Positions 35,466-47,493 of a DNA stretch of 64,000 nt are shown here, piece by piece. The stretch covers positions 33,748,795-33,812,794 of the forward strand of contig OY821740.1 of NCBI GenBank assembly GCA_963682055.1. Direction: 5' to 3'. The notes beneath the pieces were generated by a model that worked only from the letters and a program-made list of their open reading frames with translations, was not told where the DNA came from and ran no database searches. Position numbers and translations under genes: made by a program. Position 1 is the first letter of the stretch; each line of letters opens with the position of its first letter. Source of the DNA: Primula veris (lineage: Eukaryota; Streptophyta; Magnoliopsida; Ericales; Primulaceae).

Positions 35466-37139
35466 GAGAAAAAAAATGATCTTAAGTAATTTGGTGGTTG
35501 ATGGTTAGAATTTATTTTTTGTAAGAATATGCATTAATTTCGTCAACAAATGAATCCATTTTTGCTTCATCAGCAGAATATCCTGCATCAGTAGACAGTA
35601 GTCAAAATTGTGAGTAGTCGGTAAGTAGAATGGTAGATACATAACAATATAAAAACATGCTTCCCTAATAGACTAGAAATAACTTTATTATGTAATAATC
35701 ACTACTTCACTAGTACCTCCATCTTAAACTATATAAAATTACAAAAAATACAAGTTTTATCAACCATCTAGTATATTTAGCCCAAAGTATCAAATTTTCT
35801 AGTAAACTTCCCATTTCAAGAATATGCAGTTTTGCTTATTTAAAGAAAAGGAATATGATGATAATAAAATCAACAATAAAGTGCTATTCTAATATTTAAA
35901 GAACAAAAGAAAGAGAAGCGGAACCAAGTGTATCAAGGAATAATTTTATCAAACTACAAAAAAGACTAAAGACGTTGAACAATGCAAGAACAATGCCACC
36001 GACAAATATACAAATAAATAATTTTCAATAACCTAACGATATATACAAAAAAAATCCAACAAAAACTCATAAAAGGTAATCTGTCTTTTCTGAAAAAAAT
36101 GGCAAACACATTGTCATTTTTCTAAACCAGTGTTAGATTGGACAAATAATTTTTGGCGAGTTATCGTAAGAGCTTTTTGTATTCCACTCATTTTCTTTCT
36201 CATAAATCATCTAACATTGAGCAATTTTCATTGCCACAAATCTTAGCAATTGTAAAAGCAACTGGGGGAACTAAAATTAGTATCAATTAGATATTCAGTG
36301 AAGCAAATAAAAAAAGAAAAAACTAAAACTGCAAATATTAACACTTTAACAATCACAAAGTTCATGAATATTACCTGATGGTGGAAAAGCCAATGTTCTT
36401 TCATTGTTGATGGTTAGAATTTATTTTTTGTAAAATTGGGGGAGGTTTTATTTTGGTAAATTGGGATAGTTTTTTTTTTTGGGTAAAATTGGGGATAAAT
36501 GTAGTGATAGAGTGATGTTGATTTGAGAAAAAAATATATATTAATTTGATATATGAAGGAGTTTGATGGTTGATGGTTAGAGTTTTTTTTTGGTAAAATT
36601 GGATTTTTTGGGTAAATTGGGAGATGTTTTGTTTTTGGGTAAAATTGGGGATAATTGTAGTGGTAGAGTGATGTTGATTTGAGAAAAAAAATATATTAAT
36701 TTGATATATGAATGAGTTTGATTGTTGATGGTTAGAGTTTTTTTTTAGGAAGTTTTTTTTTTTGGGTAAATTGGGAGATGTTTTTTTTTGGGTAAAATTG
36801 GGAATAATTGTAGTGGTAGAGTGGTGTTGATTTGGTAAAAAAATATATTAATTTGATATATGAAGGAATTTGATTGTTGATGGTTAGGGTTTTTTTGGGA
36901 TAAAATTGGGAAGTTTTTGGATAAAATTGAGAAAGTGTTTGATATATTAAAATTAAAAACGAAGTGAAGAATAAGAGAAGAAGATACAGAAGAAAAGAAA
37001 ATAATTGCAGCAGCCACGTGATGAAAAAAAAAATAATAATAAAAAAATAAAAAAAATTTAAATCCACGTAGACGTGGGTTTGCTGCACCCACGTGTGTTA
37101 TAGTGGTTAACATTTCCCGTATTGAAAAGAGAACTCCCC
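35466..37139 (-). repeat. Right terminal inverted repeat of the MULE, interrupted by an 881-bp insert
   Basis: 36406-37139 mirrors the outer left TIR. 35466-35524 mirrors its inner end (GAGAAAAAAAATGATCTTA and GGTGGTTGATGGTTAGAA). The two parts are separated by 35525-36405 and share a 28-bp direct overlap (GTTGATGGTTAGAATTTATT and on) at 35497-35524 and 36406-36433. Confidence 0.8.
35525..36405 (-). pseudogene. Captured spliced host-gene fragment inside the MULE TIR
   Basis: 881 bp unrelated to the surrounding TIR. On the minus strand two short coding blocks keep phase across a GT-AG intron: one ends ERTLAFPPS just before the donor at 36374, the other starts after the acceptor at 35583 and reads YSADEAKMDSFVDEINAYSY. 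The phase fits (1+2). The parent gene is not recognised. The arrangement resembles Pack-MULE transduplication of host DNA. Confidence 0.5.
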
Positions 37140-37147
37140 GATGATAG

Positions 37148-38183
37148 AGAGGCCAAAACAGATTTGATAATGTAGAGAGAGAAAGTGTAAAGGGTAATGA
37201 ATCAAAATGAAATTTGTACACTTTTTATATTTAATGTAAATGGTACTAAAACCAAATTAAAATATTTGAAAAGGTAGGTTATGCTAATAAAAATTACAAG
37301 TGGTACTAAAACCTAATAATAATATTTAAGTGGTACCGGGCTCCAATTTGTTCTCAAAGAAAAGTGTGTAGCCCAATGGTTAATATAATTGAACCATTTT
37401 GTTATCAATTATATTGGTTTATGGTTCAAATCTCATACGCAACATTTTTATACCTTGATTTTAGTTTTTTTTTTTATCAACAAAATTCCGTAAAATTGAG
37501 TAATTTAAATTACATGACCGCCCCTGTATATTTCTAATGCATGAAATAGTTAGAGTCACTACATGAAAATCACAAATAATTTAAGATGACTCCAAATCTT
37601 CATAAAATTTAAACATAACTTCCTACCAAACGCAAAAATAAATAATGTAGAAATAATCGAATGACCCAAAAAAAAAATTCAATAGATAATTTAAATACAA
37701 TCTATACTATTAGTTTATGTCAACACTCATTATGAAGACTTGAAACATATATTTACAAATTAACCATATTAATTAATCAAATTACAGAGAAAAAAACTGC
37801 CTAAAATAAAAACTATCATACTTAATAATTTTCATTATCACTTTCAAAAAAAACTTTCATTCTTTCTATAATACCATCTCTCTCGTTCTACCTATCATAT
37901 TAGAAATACTTACATCATTAAAAACGTTTAGGTTAATTTTTTAAGCAATCAAAAAATTCGAAGTAATATTAATATTGGCCGTTGCATCTTAAAACCTAGT
38001 TGATAAATCACGCGCCAAGAAATCTCTCTCTCCTTAAAAATGAAACGACGCCATCCGATCACAAAATCTCTCTCTCTCTATACTTACTACTTTATCGTTT
38101 TAAACTTTTAGAAAGAAGCTTGTTTTTTTATAAGTATGAAATATTCTCGACAGATTTAATAGGTGTTCCCTCTCACTAATATT
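37148..38183. other. CDC20 upstream region
   Basis: About 1 kb of AT-rich DNA between the MULE and the CDC20 start. A CT-rich 5' UTR-like tract occurs at about 38020-38080. No gene is seen. Confidence 0.5.
37976..37986 (-). promoter_or_regulatory. MSA-like (M-phase activator) element upstream of CDC20
   Basis: On the minus strand TGCAACGGCCA matches the MSA consensus YCYAACGGYYA at 10 of 11 positions, about 200 bases before the CDC20 ATG. MSA sites bind three-repeat MYB factors that drive G2/M genes. Use here is inferred. Confidence 0.45.
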
Positions 38184-41100
38184 ATGGATGCAGGGTCCCC
38201 AGGATTTCATCTATCTGATCGGAGAACACGAAGGCAAAACTCTAACGAGAACGTATCACACTTCAAATCTTTTTCAACACTTTTAAACTATTCTTCTTTT
38301 TTTTTTTGTTTGGATTTTCTTTTCGGGTTTCTTGAATGGCGCCTTTTTAATAATGCTTGTTTTATTTTTTATTTTTTATTAATTTGATGGAAGAGTTTGT
38401 TGAAAGGGTACATTTCTGTGTTTGATCGTTTTTGGACTTTTTAACTAGTACTCCATCGTCCCATGTTGAGGCAAAAAGGATTTTTTTACCATGTTTTTTT
38501 GAAAAAAAATGAAATAATTATCGATAGAAGACTTTCGCCACCACCTAATTCCCCCCCCAAAAAAAAATAGTTGTAGTTTTTTGTTGATTTGCTGAATTGA
38601 AAATATTTTAGGGTAAGAGATAGAATGCCATTCCTGACGTGTGTAGTTTTCTTGTTGATTCAGTTGGATTTTTTGAATATCATATGAAGAGGAATCTGAA
38701 AATACCATCTTCCTTGTAGTGAATTTCATTTTCGTTTTGTACTGATTGCCATGGGAAACATGGGATATGAACCGTTTACTACCCTTACTTTATAAAAAAT
38801 TTAATTTTCTCCCATCTACTCTAATTTGTTCATTTTAGGCCCCTGTACAATATCAATCCACTCAATTTTGTACCTCATCCGTCAATTCTTTCACAAAATG
38901 GACGATACGTGCCTGCACGTGACTAACTTTTGCTGCTTTTATGAGTTAGGTTTATGTTTGGTAAGAATTGGGATGAACCGAAAATAGAAAAATATATTAT
39001 TCTGTCTCTTATATTTTTTTTTTATTTTTTTTTTTATTTTTTATTGGACCTATGTTATAAATGAGCAAAATACACTTGTCGTTAAAAGAGGTTAATAGAA
39101 TTTAGTCACGTGCAGTCACGTGTCATCCATTTTGTGAAGTAACTGACGGATGAGGTACAAAATTGAATGGATTGATATTGTACAAAACGCTAAAATGAAC
39201 AAAATAAAATAGAAGGGAGAAAATTGAATTTTTGATAAAGTACAGGGTAGTAAACGGTTCATACCCATGAGAAACATCATGTGATTTCTTGAGGGTTATG
39301 TATAGTTTACTGTTGATTCTTTAGGTGTTTTAGAATATAATTGAGTGATTTTCATGGGATATACAAATTAAAACCTCTTGTAGAGAATGTACAAATGAAT
39401 CTATATGGTTACTCTCAAGTATATCTATTACAATCTTAGGGACTTGTTCGTTCTGTGTGGTCGGGGAAATTTGAGTTAAAGAAAAAGTGTGTATTTTTAT
39501 TGTGCTGAATTTACAGTTTTTGTGACAAACAAATTCTGTATTTCCTTGTGTGGATCTTACATTTATTGTTTTGTCTTACATATCTGTTTCCACATATATT
39601 GATGTTTGTTTCTCCAAGATAGACTTACTATTAGGAATTTCATTTTTGAGTACTTTTTTCTTTAGTGTTCCAGTTTTCTGCGCCTGTGTGAGGTGAAATT
39701 ATGACGAAGAAATCTATGCTTGGTTTCAAGACCCGGCCCAAAAAAAAATGATGGCTTGCCTAATGGTAAAATAAATTGGTTAGCCCATTTAAAGAAAAAC
39801 TAGAAAAAAACATAGTACGGGGGTATAGGTTTTATTCCGGAAATTATTTGCTTTTGGGGTGGGATGCCCAGGCTGCTCGGACTGTTGGCACTCTCACTCA
39901 AATACGGCTCTGTTGGTTTCATTGCTCATGCAACTTTGTTTGTTGGATAAAAAAAATTATATGTTTTTAAATTTTTTCTATGTTGTCATCTGAACCTTTC
40001 CAATTTTATGAAGTAAAAACATTTCGGCTTTAGGTCACTCTCCTATGTAAATTATTTACCTATGAAATAAAAGACCCCCCTTGGTCGGCCATGCCCATAA
40101 AAGAAACGAATATATTATTTACAAATCATCTAAGGGAGAAAGCAGTTCTCCGTTTTTGTTTGCTTACTGATTTACTGCTTTTGTTATTGCTTTATCAGAT
40201 GATGCACCTTTAAGTTTTTGTTTGGTAATAATTATTTTCTTTTCTTTATTAGTTGGACAGGTTTATCCCAAATCGGTCAGCAATAGACTTTGATTTTGCA
40301 CATTTCATGCTCACTGGAGGGAAAATAGACAGAGAAGATTCAACACCATGCTCTCCATCTAAAGAAGCTTATAGAAAGCATCTCAAAAATGCTTTCAACA
40401 TGAATAGGACAAGAATACTCGCCTTCAAAAACAAGCCTCCACAATCAACAGAGAACCCTCTGGAATTTGTTTCACATGTTTCTCAGTCCAGAACAACAAA
40501 GCACAGAAGACACATTCCACAAGTAAGTTGACCATTTTTTACTTTTAAAAAACATTTATTTTGCTCTTTAACAAAATGTATTATGTTTTAAGTTCATATG
40601 TTCTATTGGCATCGCAGTCCTCGGAAAGAACCCTTGATGCTCCTGATATTTTGGACGATTTTTATCTAAATTTGCTGGATTGGAGCAGTAGCAATATTCT
40701 GGCCATTGCACTTGGCAATAAGATATATACATGGAACCCTTCTGATGGGTCTACTGAACGATTAGTAGTCGTGGATTCGGATACTGGGCCTGTTACTAGT
40801 ATTAAATGGGCCCCAGATGGGAGACACCTTGCTGTTGGCTTGAATAATTCCCATATTCATCTCTGGGACTCATCATCGAGACGATTGGTATTCATTGCTT
40901 CTCTTTCTCTGGATGTATCAATTTACCTTATAGGGCAGGCACATGATTAGAATAAAAGTTTGTGTAGTTGTTCTAATATTTATCATACTGCTCTCTTGTA
41001 TTTATTGTACCCCTCTTTCTGACATATCAACTTAGTTACAAGTCAATAAATGGATGGTAACATGAAAAACATATTTTGAGTTTTTGAAACACTGTTATTG

Positions 41101-43648
41101 ATATGTCTACCTGATTCCCTCAGTTGAAATAAAATCTTGGCTGTTTTTCTTGTTGAGTTAGGGGTTAATTGGTAGTATATTTGGTCCTTTCATGTTTGTG
41201 GGTTAGTGTCATCAAACTCCTATTAATTTTTTACAATTTCTAGATGTTAAATAAGGCATGTCTAATGTGTGTAATGGTATATACCGTAGATTAGCAGGCA
41301 AGCTAAACTAAAGTAGCTTATTCTTTGAATGCTATAATGATGTACTGTCATCTTCTTATGTAACTTCTAGCTTGACATGATTAGCAGATTAAATAATTAA
41401 ATTCTACTTGTTGCTAATTTTTAAAATTTTATCTGTAATCTCACAGTTGAGAACAATTACAGAAGGGCATAATGCAAGAGTAGGTTCACTTGATTGGAAC
41501 GGTAATATCTTAACAACAGGGGGTTTTGATAATTTAATCATAAACAATGACGTGAGAATAAGATCCCACATTATCGGAACGTTCAGAGGACACACTCAGG
41601 AAGTTTGTGGACTAAAATGGTCCGGAACAGGAGGTCAACTAGCTAGTGGTGGAAACGACAACCTCGTATACATATGGAGCATCAGAATGCGTTCTAATCT
41701 CTATCCAAACCAGTGGCTGCATCGGTTCGACGAGCACATGGCAGCTGTGAAAGCTCTGTCATGGTGTCCGTTCCAGAACAATCTCCTTGCAACGGGTGGC
41801 GGTGTTGGTGACCAATGTATAAGATTTTGGAATTCGAATACAGGGGCATGTTTGAACTCCGTTAATGTTGGCTCTCAAGTTTGTTGTTTGCTTTGGAATA
41901 TGCATGAGAGAGAGCTGTTGAGTTCTCATGGGTATAATGAAAATCAGCTTATTCTTTGGAAATATCCTTCAATGGTGAAAATAGCTGAGCTTTATGGTCA
42001 CACATCGAGGGTTTTATATATGGCTCAGGTATGTTCTTATCAATCATTCTTAACTTTGGCTCAATATGGGCCTTGTTTGATTGCAATTCTTTTGCTTAAA
42101 AGGAGAACCACATTTTGTTGACCAGCTTGTTTGCTTAAGAGCTGCAATGGAGCATGGATTTCGTCCAAATAAAAAACACTAAAATTTGGCCTAATTAAAA
42201 CATGTTTGGCTGCAGACCTCAGCTTTATTTTGTGTTTTTTTTCTTAAAGGTGGTTTGTTTTTGGTTGACCAGCTCTTATTTAGGAATTGTTTGATTGCAG
42301 CTTATAATCTCACTTTGTAGTAATTGGCAGAAATACAGGCTTTGTTCAATTGTAGCATAATCTCAGTTTTCTAGATTTTTCTTCTTAAAAGCTGGACTTT
42401 ATTTAGTTGACCAGCTTAAAAGATGGGTTTTTTTGTTCTTTTGTCCTGACTAAGCTGGAAGCTTAAGCTGAATGAACGTAGTTTATTTTTCAGAATATCA
42501 AGAAATTCATCTTAATTGTCAGTCTTACCTTTTCTGCTCCGGACTCGTTAGATCTAATTTTACGTTAATCTCGGACTTCTTTTTGTACTGCCTTTTGTAA
42601 TTTGAGGCCTTTTAAGTGTTGGTGAATGTTTCTATTAGAGCTATATAATTAATTAAAAGTTAAAACTTCCTTCCATTACTACTTCAGCTTTAAAAAAAAA
42701 CGGACTATATGACTTCACTTTTATCTTTATCAATAACTTATTGTTAGTCTCTGGTTTCTTTGAGTGCCTACTGAATTTTTTATGATTTGAGTATGAAGGT
42801 GGATATGAATGTCTCTAGTAGAATGTATAACAAATTAAGATTTCTAACTTCTGTCTATTAGTTCTTTAGCCTGAAAAAAGTACACATATTAATTACGATT
42901 CTGTTTTTCTATAAATTGCAGAAGCCTTGCTTGTTTTTCTATGCTTAATTTAGGCCTTGTTTTGTTGCAGTTTTTAAGCCTCAGTTTTTTGTTTATTTGC
43001 TTAAAAGCTGGACTAGTTTAGTTGACTATCTTATTTTCTTGAAACCTGCAACCAGCAAATTTTTAACTAGGAAATTTTGTGATAGTTGGAAAAAATTTAG
43101 GCTTTGTTTGGTCGCAGCTTATAGGGTCATTTTTTTCCATAAAAGCTGGACTGCATTTGGTTCATCAGCTGAAAAGGCTGGACTTTCCTGATTCTTTGGC
43201 TTGAATAAGCTGGATAAATTGGTATTTTCTAGAACCTTCAAAAATCAGGATAGTTGCTTAAAGTCTCCAACCAAACAAACGACTTTATTTCAAGTTAGTT
43301 TGTGTTTTTAGGCAGTTTTTTTTTTGCAGCCTTTAACATCAATTTTAAGGGTGGTTGTGAGTTGGTACAAGATGTAATCATGTAATTGATTGAAAATCCC
43401 GGTCTATACTTTAGTATGAAGAAGTACTCTTATAGATTCATTTTCGCCTTTACTAAATGATTAGGAGTATATTTTTAAAGCTTTTCATCTTTATTTTCTT
43501 ACAGAGTCCAGATGGGTGCACAGTTGCATCTGCAGCAGCCGACGAGACATTAAGGTTTTGGAATATTTTTGGGAGTCCTCAGTTGAAAGTTAAGCTCACA
43601 TCAAAATACAAACCAGAGCCTTTTCCTAATATTGCTCGAATCAGATAA
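38184..43648 (+). CDS. CDC20: CDC20, WD40 activator of the anaphase-promoting complex
   Basis: Five exons join in phase: 38184-38252, 40253-40522, 40618-40887, 41447-42028, 43505-43648, giving 444 residues, close to the usual plant length. CDC20 recruits substrates such as cyclins and securin to the APC/C ubiquitin ligase in mitosis. Visible features: C-box DRFIPNR at residues 25-31; Mad2-interaction type motif [10 protein letters not shown] at about 77-86; a linker with [17 protein letters not shown]; a seven-blade WD40 propeller from about 120 to 420 ([55 protein letters not shown]); and the C-terminal IR tail that docks on the APC/C. The [20 protein letters not shown] sequence and MIM favour CDC20 over CCS52/FZR. 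Intron 1 contains a MITE and intron 4 contains nested repeats. No coding damage was seen. Confidence 0.93.
38762..39266. mobile_element. Mutator-type MITE in CDC20 intron 1
   Basis: 505 bp with long imperfect TIRs of about 190 bp (ends GGGATATGAACCGTTTACTA and its complement near 39266). Near-perfect 11-bp flanks ATGGGAAACAT (38751-38761) and ATGAGAAACAT (39267-39277) suggest a Mutator-like target duplication. There is no coding capacity. Confidence 0.75.
42056..43320. repeat. Repeated TTTGTTTGGTTGCAGCTT-type fragments in CDC20 intron 4
   Basis: At least five diverged copies of a TTTGTTTGGTYGCAGCTTA-like end (near 42073, 42207, 42289, 42955 and 43104), mixed with AAAAGCTGGACTTTRTTTGGTTGACCAGCTT-like segments. 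The same motif family forms the ends of the small insertion in the DUF1995-like gene. This suggests nested or internally duplicated non-autonomous DNA elements. Boundaries are not resolved. Confidence 0.5.
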
Positions 43649-44536
43649 AGAAAATGGGAATAGGAAAAAGTATAAGATCTTTGGTTTATTTGATTTTAGA
43701 AAGATTCACTCTTTTTTTTCACTGGCCTGCAACACTCTATGATTAGAGAAATAGATTTTTTTAGTATTTAATTTATTGGGCTATAGTTTACAGTTACCCT
43801 TGTATATATGTATAAGTTTCAGTACTGTTTTGAGAATGGTGTTCGAGAAATTTAGAGAGAAACAGATGAGGACATATATGGCTTTTGTTGTTAAATGCAC
43901 ATTTTTCATGCATTGCAAGTTCATGATATAGTTTGTGCAAATGAGTTTTTTTTTTTTTTTTGCATTTTAAATAAATGTCTCAATAGTTGTTTCTGGATAA
44001 TTATAAAACTTGATCTAGGATTTTGTATTTCAGGTATCTTTTGCATTTTTTTCTGCAAAAAATGATTTTGCGGAAAGCCTGAAATGGTAGTAAGACTATG
44101 ATAATCAAAAACAGGAGATTCACTACCTAGTCATCTAGTTCCTGATGCTTGATAATGTTTGAAATTTATAATATATTCCCTTAGTATTCTTGTTTGACAC
44201 TAATGCATGTTTGTTTGATACAGTCGGTTGATCTGATCATCTATGCAATGCAATATACTGAAGAACAAAGCCATTGCTAAGCTTATAAATGTATGATATG
44301 ACGAAAACATTTTAATCGATACACTTATGTTAGCCTTTTATTGTGTATATGGTCATAAAAGCACTTAAATATTGATTGATGTAAACATGTTTAGGATTAT
44401 AAAGTAGAGGGGCTACTTCATCTTTTAAAAGCAATAACTTGAGGATTTTTTATTCGTTTGAAAAGATTACAAATCAGATTTTATCTCACTAAGATACTAA
44501 GGGATCTCGCATCGAATAGCATTTTATTACTTCTTC
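43649..44536. other. CDC20 3' flank
   Basis: AT-rich DNA between CDC20 (+) and the first PMEI-like copy (-). The part from about 44190 to 44480 is matched, in diverged form, by sequence before the other PMEI copies (near 47760-48030, 52570-52720, 58900-59060 and 62540-62690), marking it as part of the duplicated block. Confidence 0.6.
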
Positions 44537-45101
44537 TCAACCTGACCAGTCGTCACCCTTCCAGTATTTAGCCGATTGTCTAACAATATCACAAAGAATT
44601 GCAAATTCCTTATTTTTCTTCTGATTGTTGGACGAATCTGCATTCTCTTTCCTCTTCACTTGATCCTTACAATTACGAACCTCTTCTATAGCATCCTTAA
44701 TTTGAACCTCGATACGCTTATAATCACCGTTTCTAAAGAGGTCCTTGGTTTTTTGTAGGTCATTTAAAACGCCACGGTAGTTTTTCGAGTAGGATTTATA
44801 TAGTTCTCTTTTGTCATCATTTCTTGTATCATCGATGACATATTTGATATATTTCTGAATTTCTTCGGCTTTTGAGTATACTAGGTCGATAGCCACCTCA
44901 GCCAAGGACCTATAATCGTCATCTAGTGTCTGCGAATATTGAGAAGTTGACGTCACGAGGCTCACACATAAATTTTTATCTTTGGTTTTTTAGCATAGCT
45001 TTTTTAGGCTTATGTTGTTATTGCGTGCGAGTGTCGGTCTATCAAGACAAATAGGAGAAAGAAAGTAGCTAGGAAGGAGAAAATGGTTAAGGTGATGCCA
45101 T
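44537..45101 (-). pseudogene. PMEI-like copy 1 (pseudogene)
   Basis: Aligned to copy 5, the ATG at 45101 is present, but an early indel brings a stop at about codon 5. The signal-peptide region then continues in a shifted frame, and the first conserved Cys is followed by a TAA where the other copies have a Ser codon. The third conserved Cys has become Tyr (YKSYSKN). From 44965 the frame is open to WKGDDWSG, ending earlier than its relatives. The upstream TATATAAG (near 45174-45167) remains. A transcript may be made, but not a secreted PMEI protein. Confidence 0.85.
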
Positions 45102-46975
45102 TTTGTAAGTATTTTGGTTTTGGTTTATGTTTTTGTGGATTGAATGGAATGAGAATAGGTTTTCTCCTCTTATATAGGTGTTCAAAGTTAAAGTAACTTA
45201 AGTTTCTTTTATCTCCTGCTGACGGTTTTTACTTTTTAAGAATGTATGTTATTAAATGTTTATAGCTGTTAAAAGTGTTTCATTTAAGCCTTTAATACCT
45301 GCAATAAGTGAAACTTGTTTAAGTAAAACTGAATTCGTTATTTGTTTTCCCATTTATTAAGTAATTTTAGTCAAATTTTGGTTCATCTAAGATTCTAAAC
45401 CATAAACAACCCCCGATATAAGCCGCTTAATTTTGGCAGGTTTGATAGTTCACTAGTTTGCTTCAGGATGAAATATTTTCAGATCAGGTTGAGGGTTCAC
45501 CCAAAAGCTCTGAACCAATCGACTATATGTCTTGTATACAACTATACATTAAAAAAATGTGTGAAAATACAGTATAGAGCCTTAAATGTCCTGCAAAGAG
45601 ATTTCTTGTAAAAAATTTAGTTATATGTATACTGTTTTATAATTTACTTGCTTTTATACAGTAACATTTTCCACTTATGAGTTATGACCCTTTATTGCAT
45701 AGTCTGTGCAAGTTGTTCCCATACCAGTTAATAAGACCACAAATTTTTAACTACTCAACTTTCAATTACAACGGATTGATTTATGAATAATTGAATATTA
45801 GCTTACCTTTTCTTTAATTAACTATTTATGTTACATAATTCAAGTTTTTGGGCTGTGTGTGGCAGTTGTTGATATTAGGTTGCAGTTTTTTCTATGTGAT
45901 TATGTTGTTGTTGCAAAATAGACGAAGAAAAGAATAAGGAATCGTGTGATTTATTGGGGCTACAGTTATGGTGTGATTCTTCAGGCCTTTTAGGTTACCA
46001 TTTTCTTTGTATGTAAAAATCTCTGTTTTCACACTTGATTAATATATAAGGATTTTGTTGATTTTTGCATGTTCCTTTGAAGTTCTTTTGCTGGTAATGG
46101 TCAATTTAAAAATATTTTGGGGGAAAGAGAAGAAACATGTGATGTATTCTCTACAAGTTTTCGGTGTCATTGGTTTACACACCAATCCATCCCAAACTTG
46201 GTGGTTAAACTCTACTGCGGTGACGATAGTGTAGGGGAGGTCCTGCGGAAAAATAGCTTGACGCCAGGATGATAAAACGCTTAACCTTTTCCTTTGCTTT
46301 CTGTTTATATATTATTATGGGAAGTATCAATTGAACCACTCTTATAGAAAAATGTCCAATGTTGATGCAGTTATGCTTGTGTGTGTATATATGAGATCTT
46401 AGTGTTTCTGTACACTGTTGTTGGGAAACTTGAGCGATTATACAAGCTGCTGTCATCTGTGTTTTTCTTATATTTATTTACAGTTTCTGTTTGTTTCATG
46501 TCTTATTTTCGACATATATTGATGTTTGATTCTCCGCGAGACACTTGAGAATAGAATATTTCATTTTCGAGTACTTTCTTACTTTAATTTTTTTTTATTA
46601 AAGAAATTTTTAATTTTTCTGCTTCTATGTGGTGTGAAAGTTTCGACGAATAAGTTCTTTGATTGTGATTACTGATTACACATGCTAATCTGTTTGTGGA
46701 ATTCAAAAATTTCACATCTTTAAAAGAGTTGCGATCTAGGTCATCCAAATCGTTAACGCTGAGAAGTATAACATTTCGGCTTTAGGTCACTTCTCTTTGC
46801 AAGTCCCTAAAATAAAAATGAAAAACGGGGTAATCAAGCGTAAATCATTCAAGGGGTAGTGAATCTTCTTCCTTTGTGTTTCCCATAGAACTTAGATTTG
46901 TCTTGTTGATTTATCAGATGATACACACTTTCAAACTTTTGTTTGCAAATAATTCCTTTTTCTTGTTTCTCTTTA
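45102..46975. other. Array spacer (unit 1 to unit 2)
   Basis: Holds the copy 1 promoter region, then sequence shared with the other array units (GTAACATTTTCCACTTATGA near 45661). From about 45980 it is diverged sequence resembling CDC20 intron 1, including TATTTCATTTTCGAGTACTT near 46559, comparable to 39640. No gene is seen. Confidence 0.55.
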
Positions 46976-46983
46976 ATAATGAC

Positions 46984-47493
46984 CAATGTTTTAAATAGCG
47001 TTATCGCTACCGTAGCGTTTTTTCGAGAGAAACGCTAAAAGCGCAAATAGCATTGATACATAACGTTTTGCGGAGTATTTTTTTTTTTGCCTAAATACAT
47101 ATAAATATAGCATTAAATTCAAAATATCTAATAAAAATTAACTAAATATATATACAAAATTGTAACTAATAATCACAAAATGATTATACCTGAGATGCCA
47201 GAGTATTTACTTTATTTGCAAAAATTTTGGGATTTTGATTCTCTTTAAACTCCAATAATTTCATTAAAATTTTGAAAAAAAAAAAAAAAAAAATATTTTT
47301 TTTGGACTGCACCCGCTATAGCGTAAATAGCGTCCGTTATAGCGTAAATAGCGTCCGCTATAGCGTAAATAGCCTCCCTATAACGCGAATTTAGCGTTTT
47401 TCCATCCAAATAGCGTTTTAGCATTTTGTTTTTCTTTCAAAAACCACTATATCGCACAACGTTGCGTAACGTTGCGAGCTTTTTAAAACAGTG
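46984..47493. mobile_element. hAT-type MITE at the fossil CDC20 exon
   Basis: 510 bp with short TIRs (CAATGTTTTAAA left; CACTGTTTTAAA on the complement of the right end) and a perfect 8-bp target duplication ATAATGAC (46976-46983 and 47494-47501), the size typical of hAT elements. Inside is a tandem run of a 20-21-bp GCTATAGCGTAAATAGCGTCC unit at about 47320-47380. There is no coding capacity. Confidence 0.85.

Larger units (their letters stand above)
28277..37139. mobile_element. Mutator-like element carrying PMD and transposase-OTU genes
   Basis: 8,863-bp element with long terminal inverted repeats starting GGGGAGTTC at both ends and an 8-bp duplication GATGATAG immediately outside (28269-28276 and 37140-37147). 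Inside lie a plant-mobile-domain gene on + and a MURA/FAR1-type transposase with C-terminal OTU protease domain on -, convergent and about 220 bp apart. A captured-looking fragment sits inside the right TIR. TIR length, TSD and transposase family all agree with the Mutator superfamily (usual TSD 8-11 bp, most often 9). Confidence 0.92.

Noticed and set aside
38184..43648. CCS52/FZR identity instead of CDC20
   Set aside because: The C-box form, [10 protein letters not shown] motif and [10 protein letters not shown] linker fit CDC20; FZR proteins have a different N-terminal layout.
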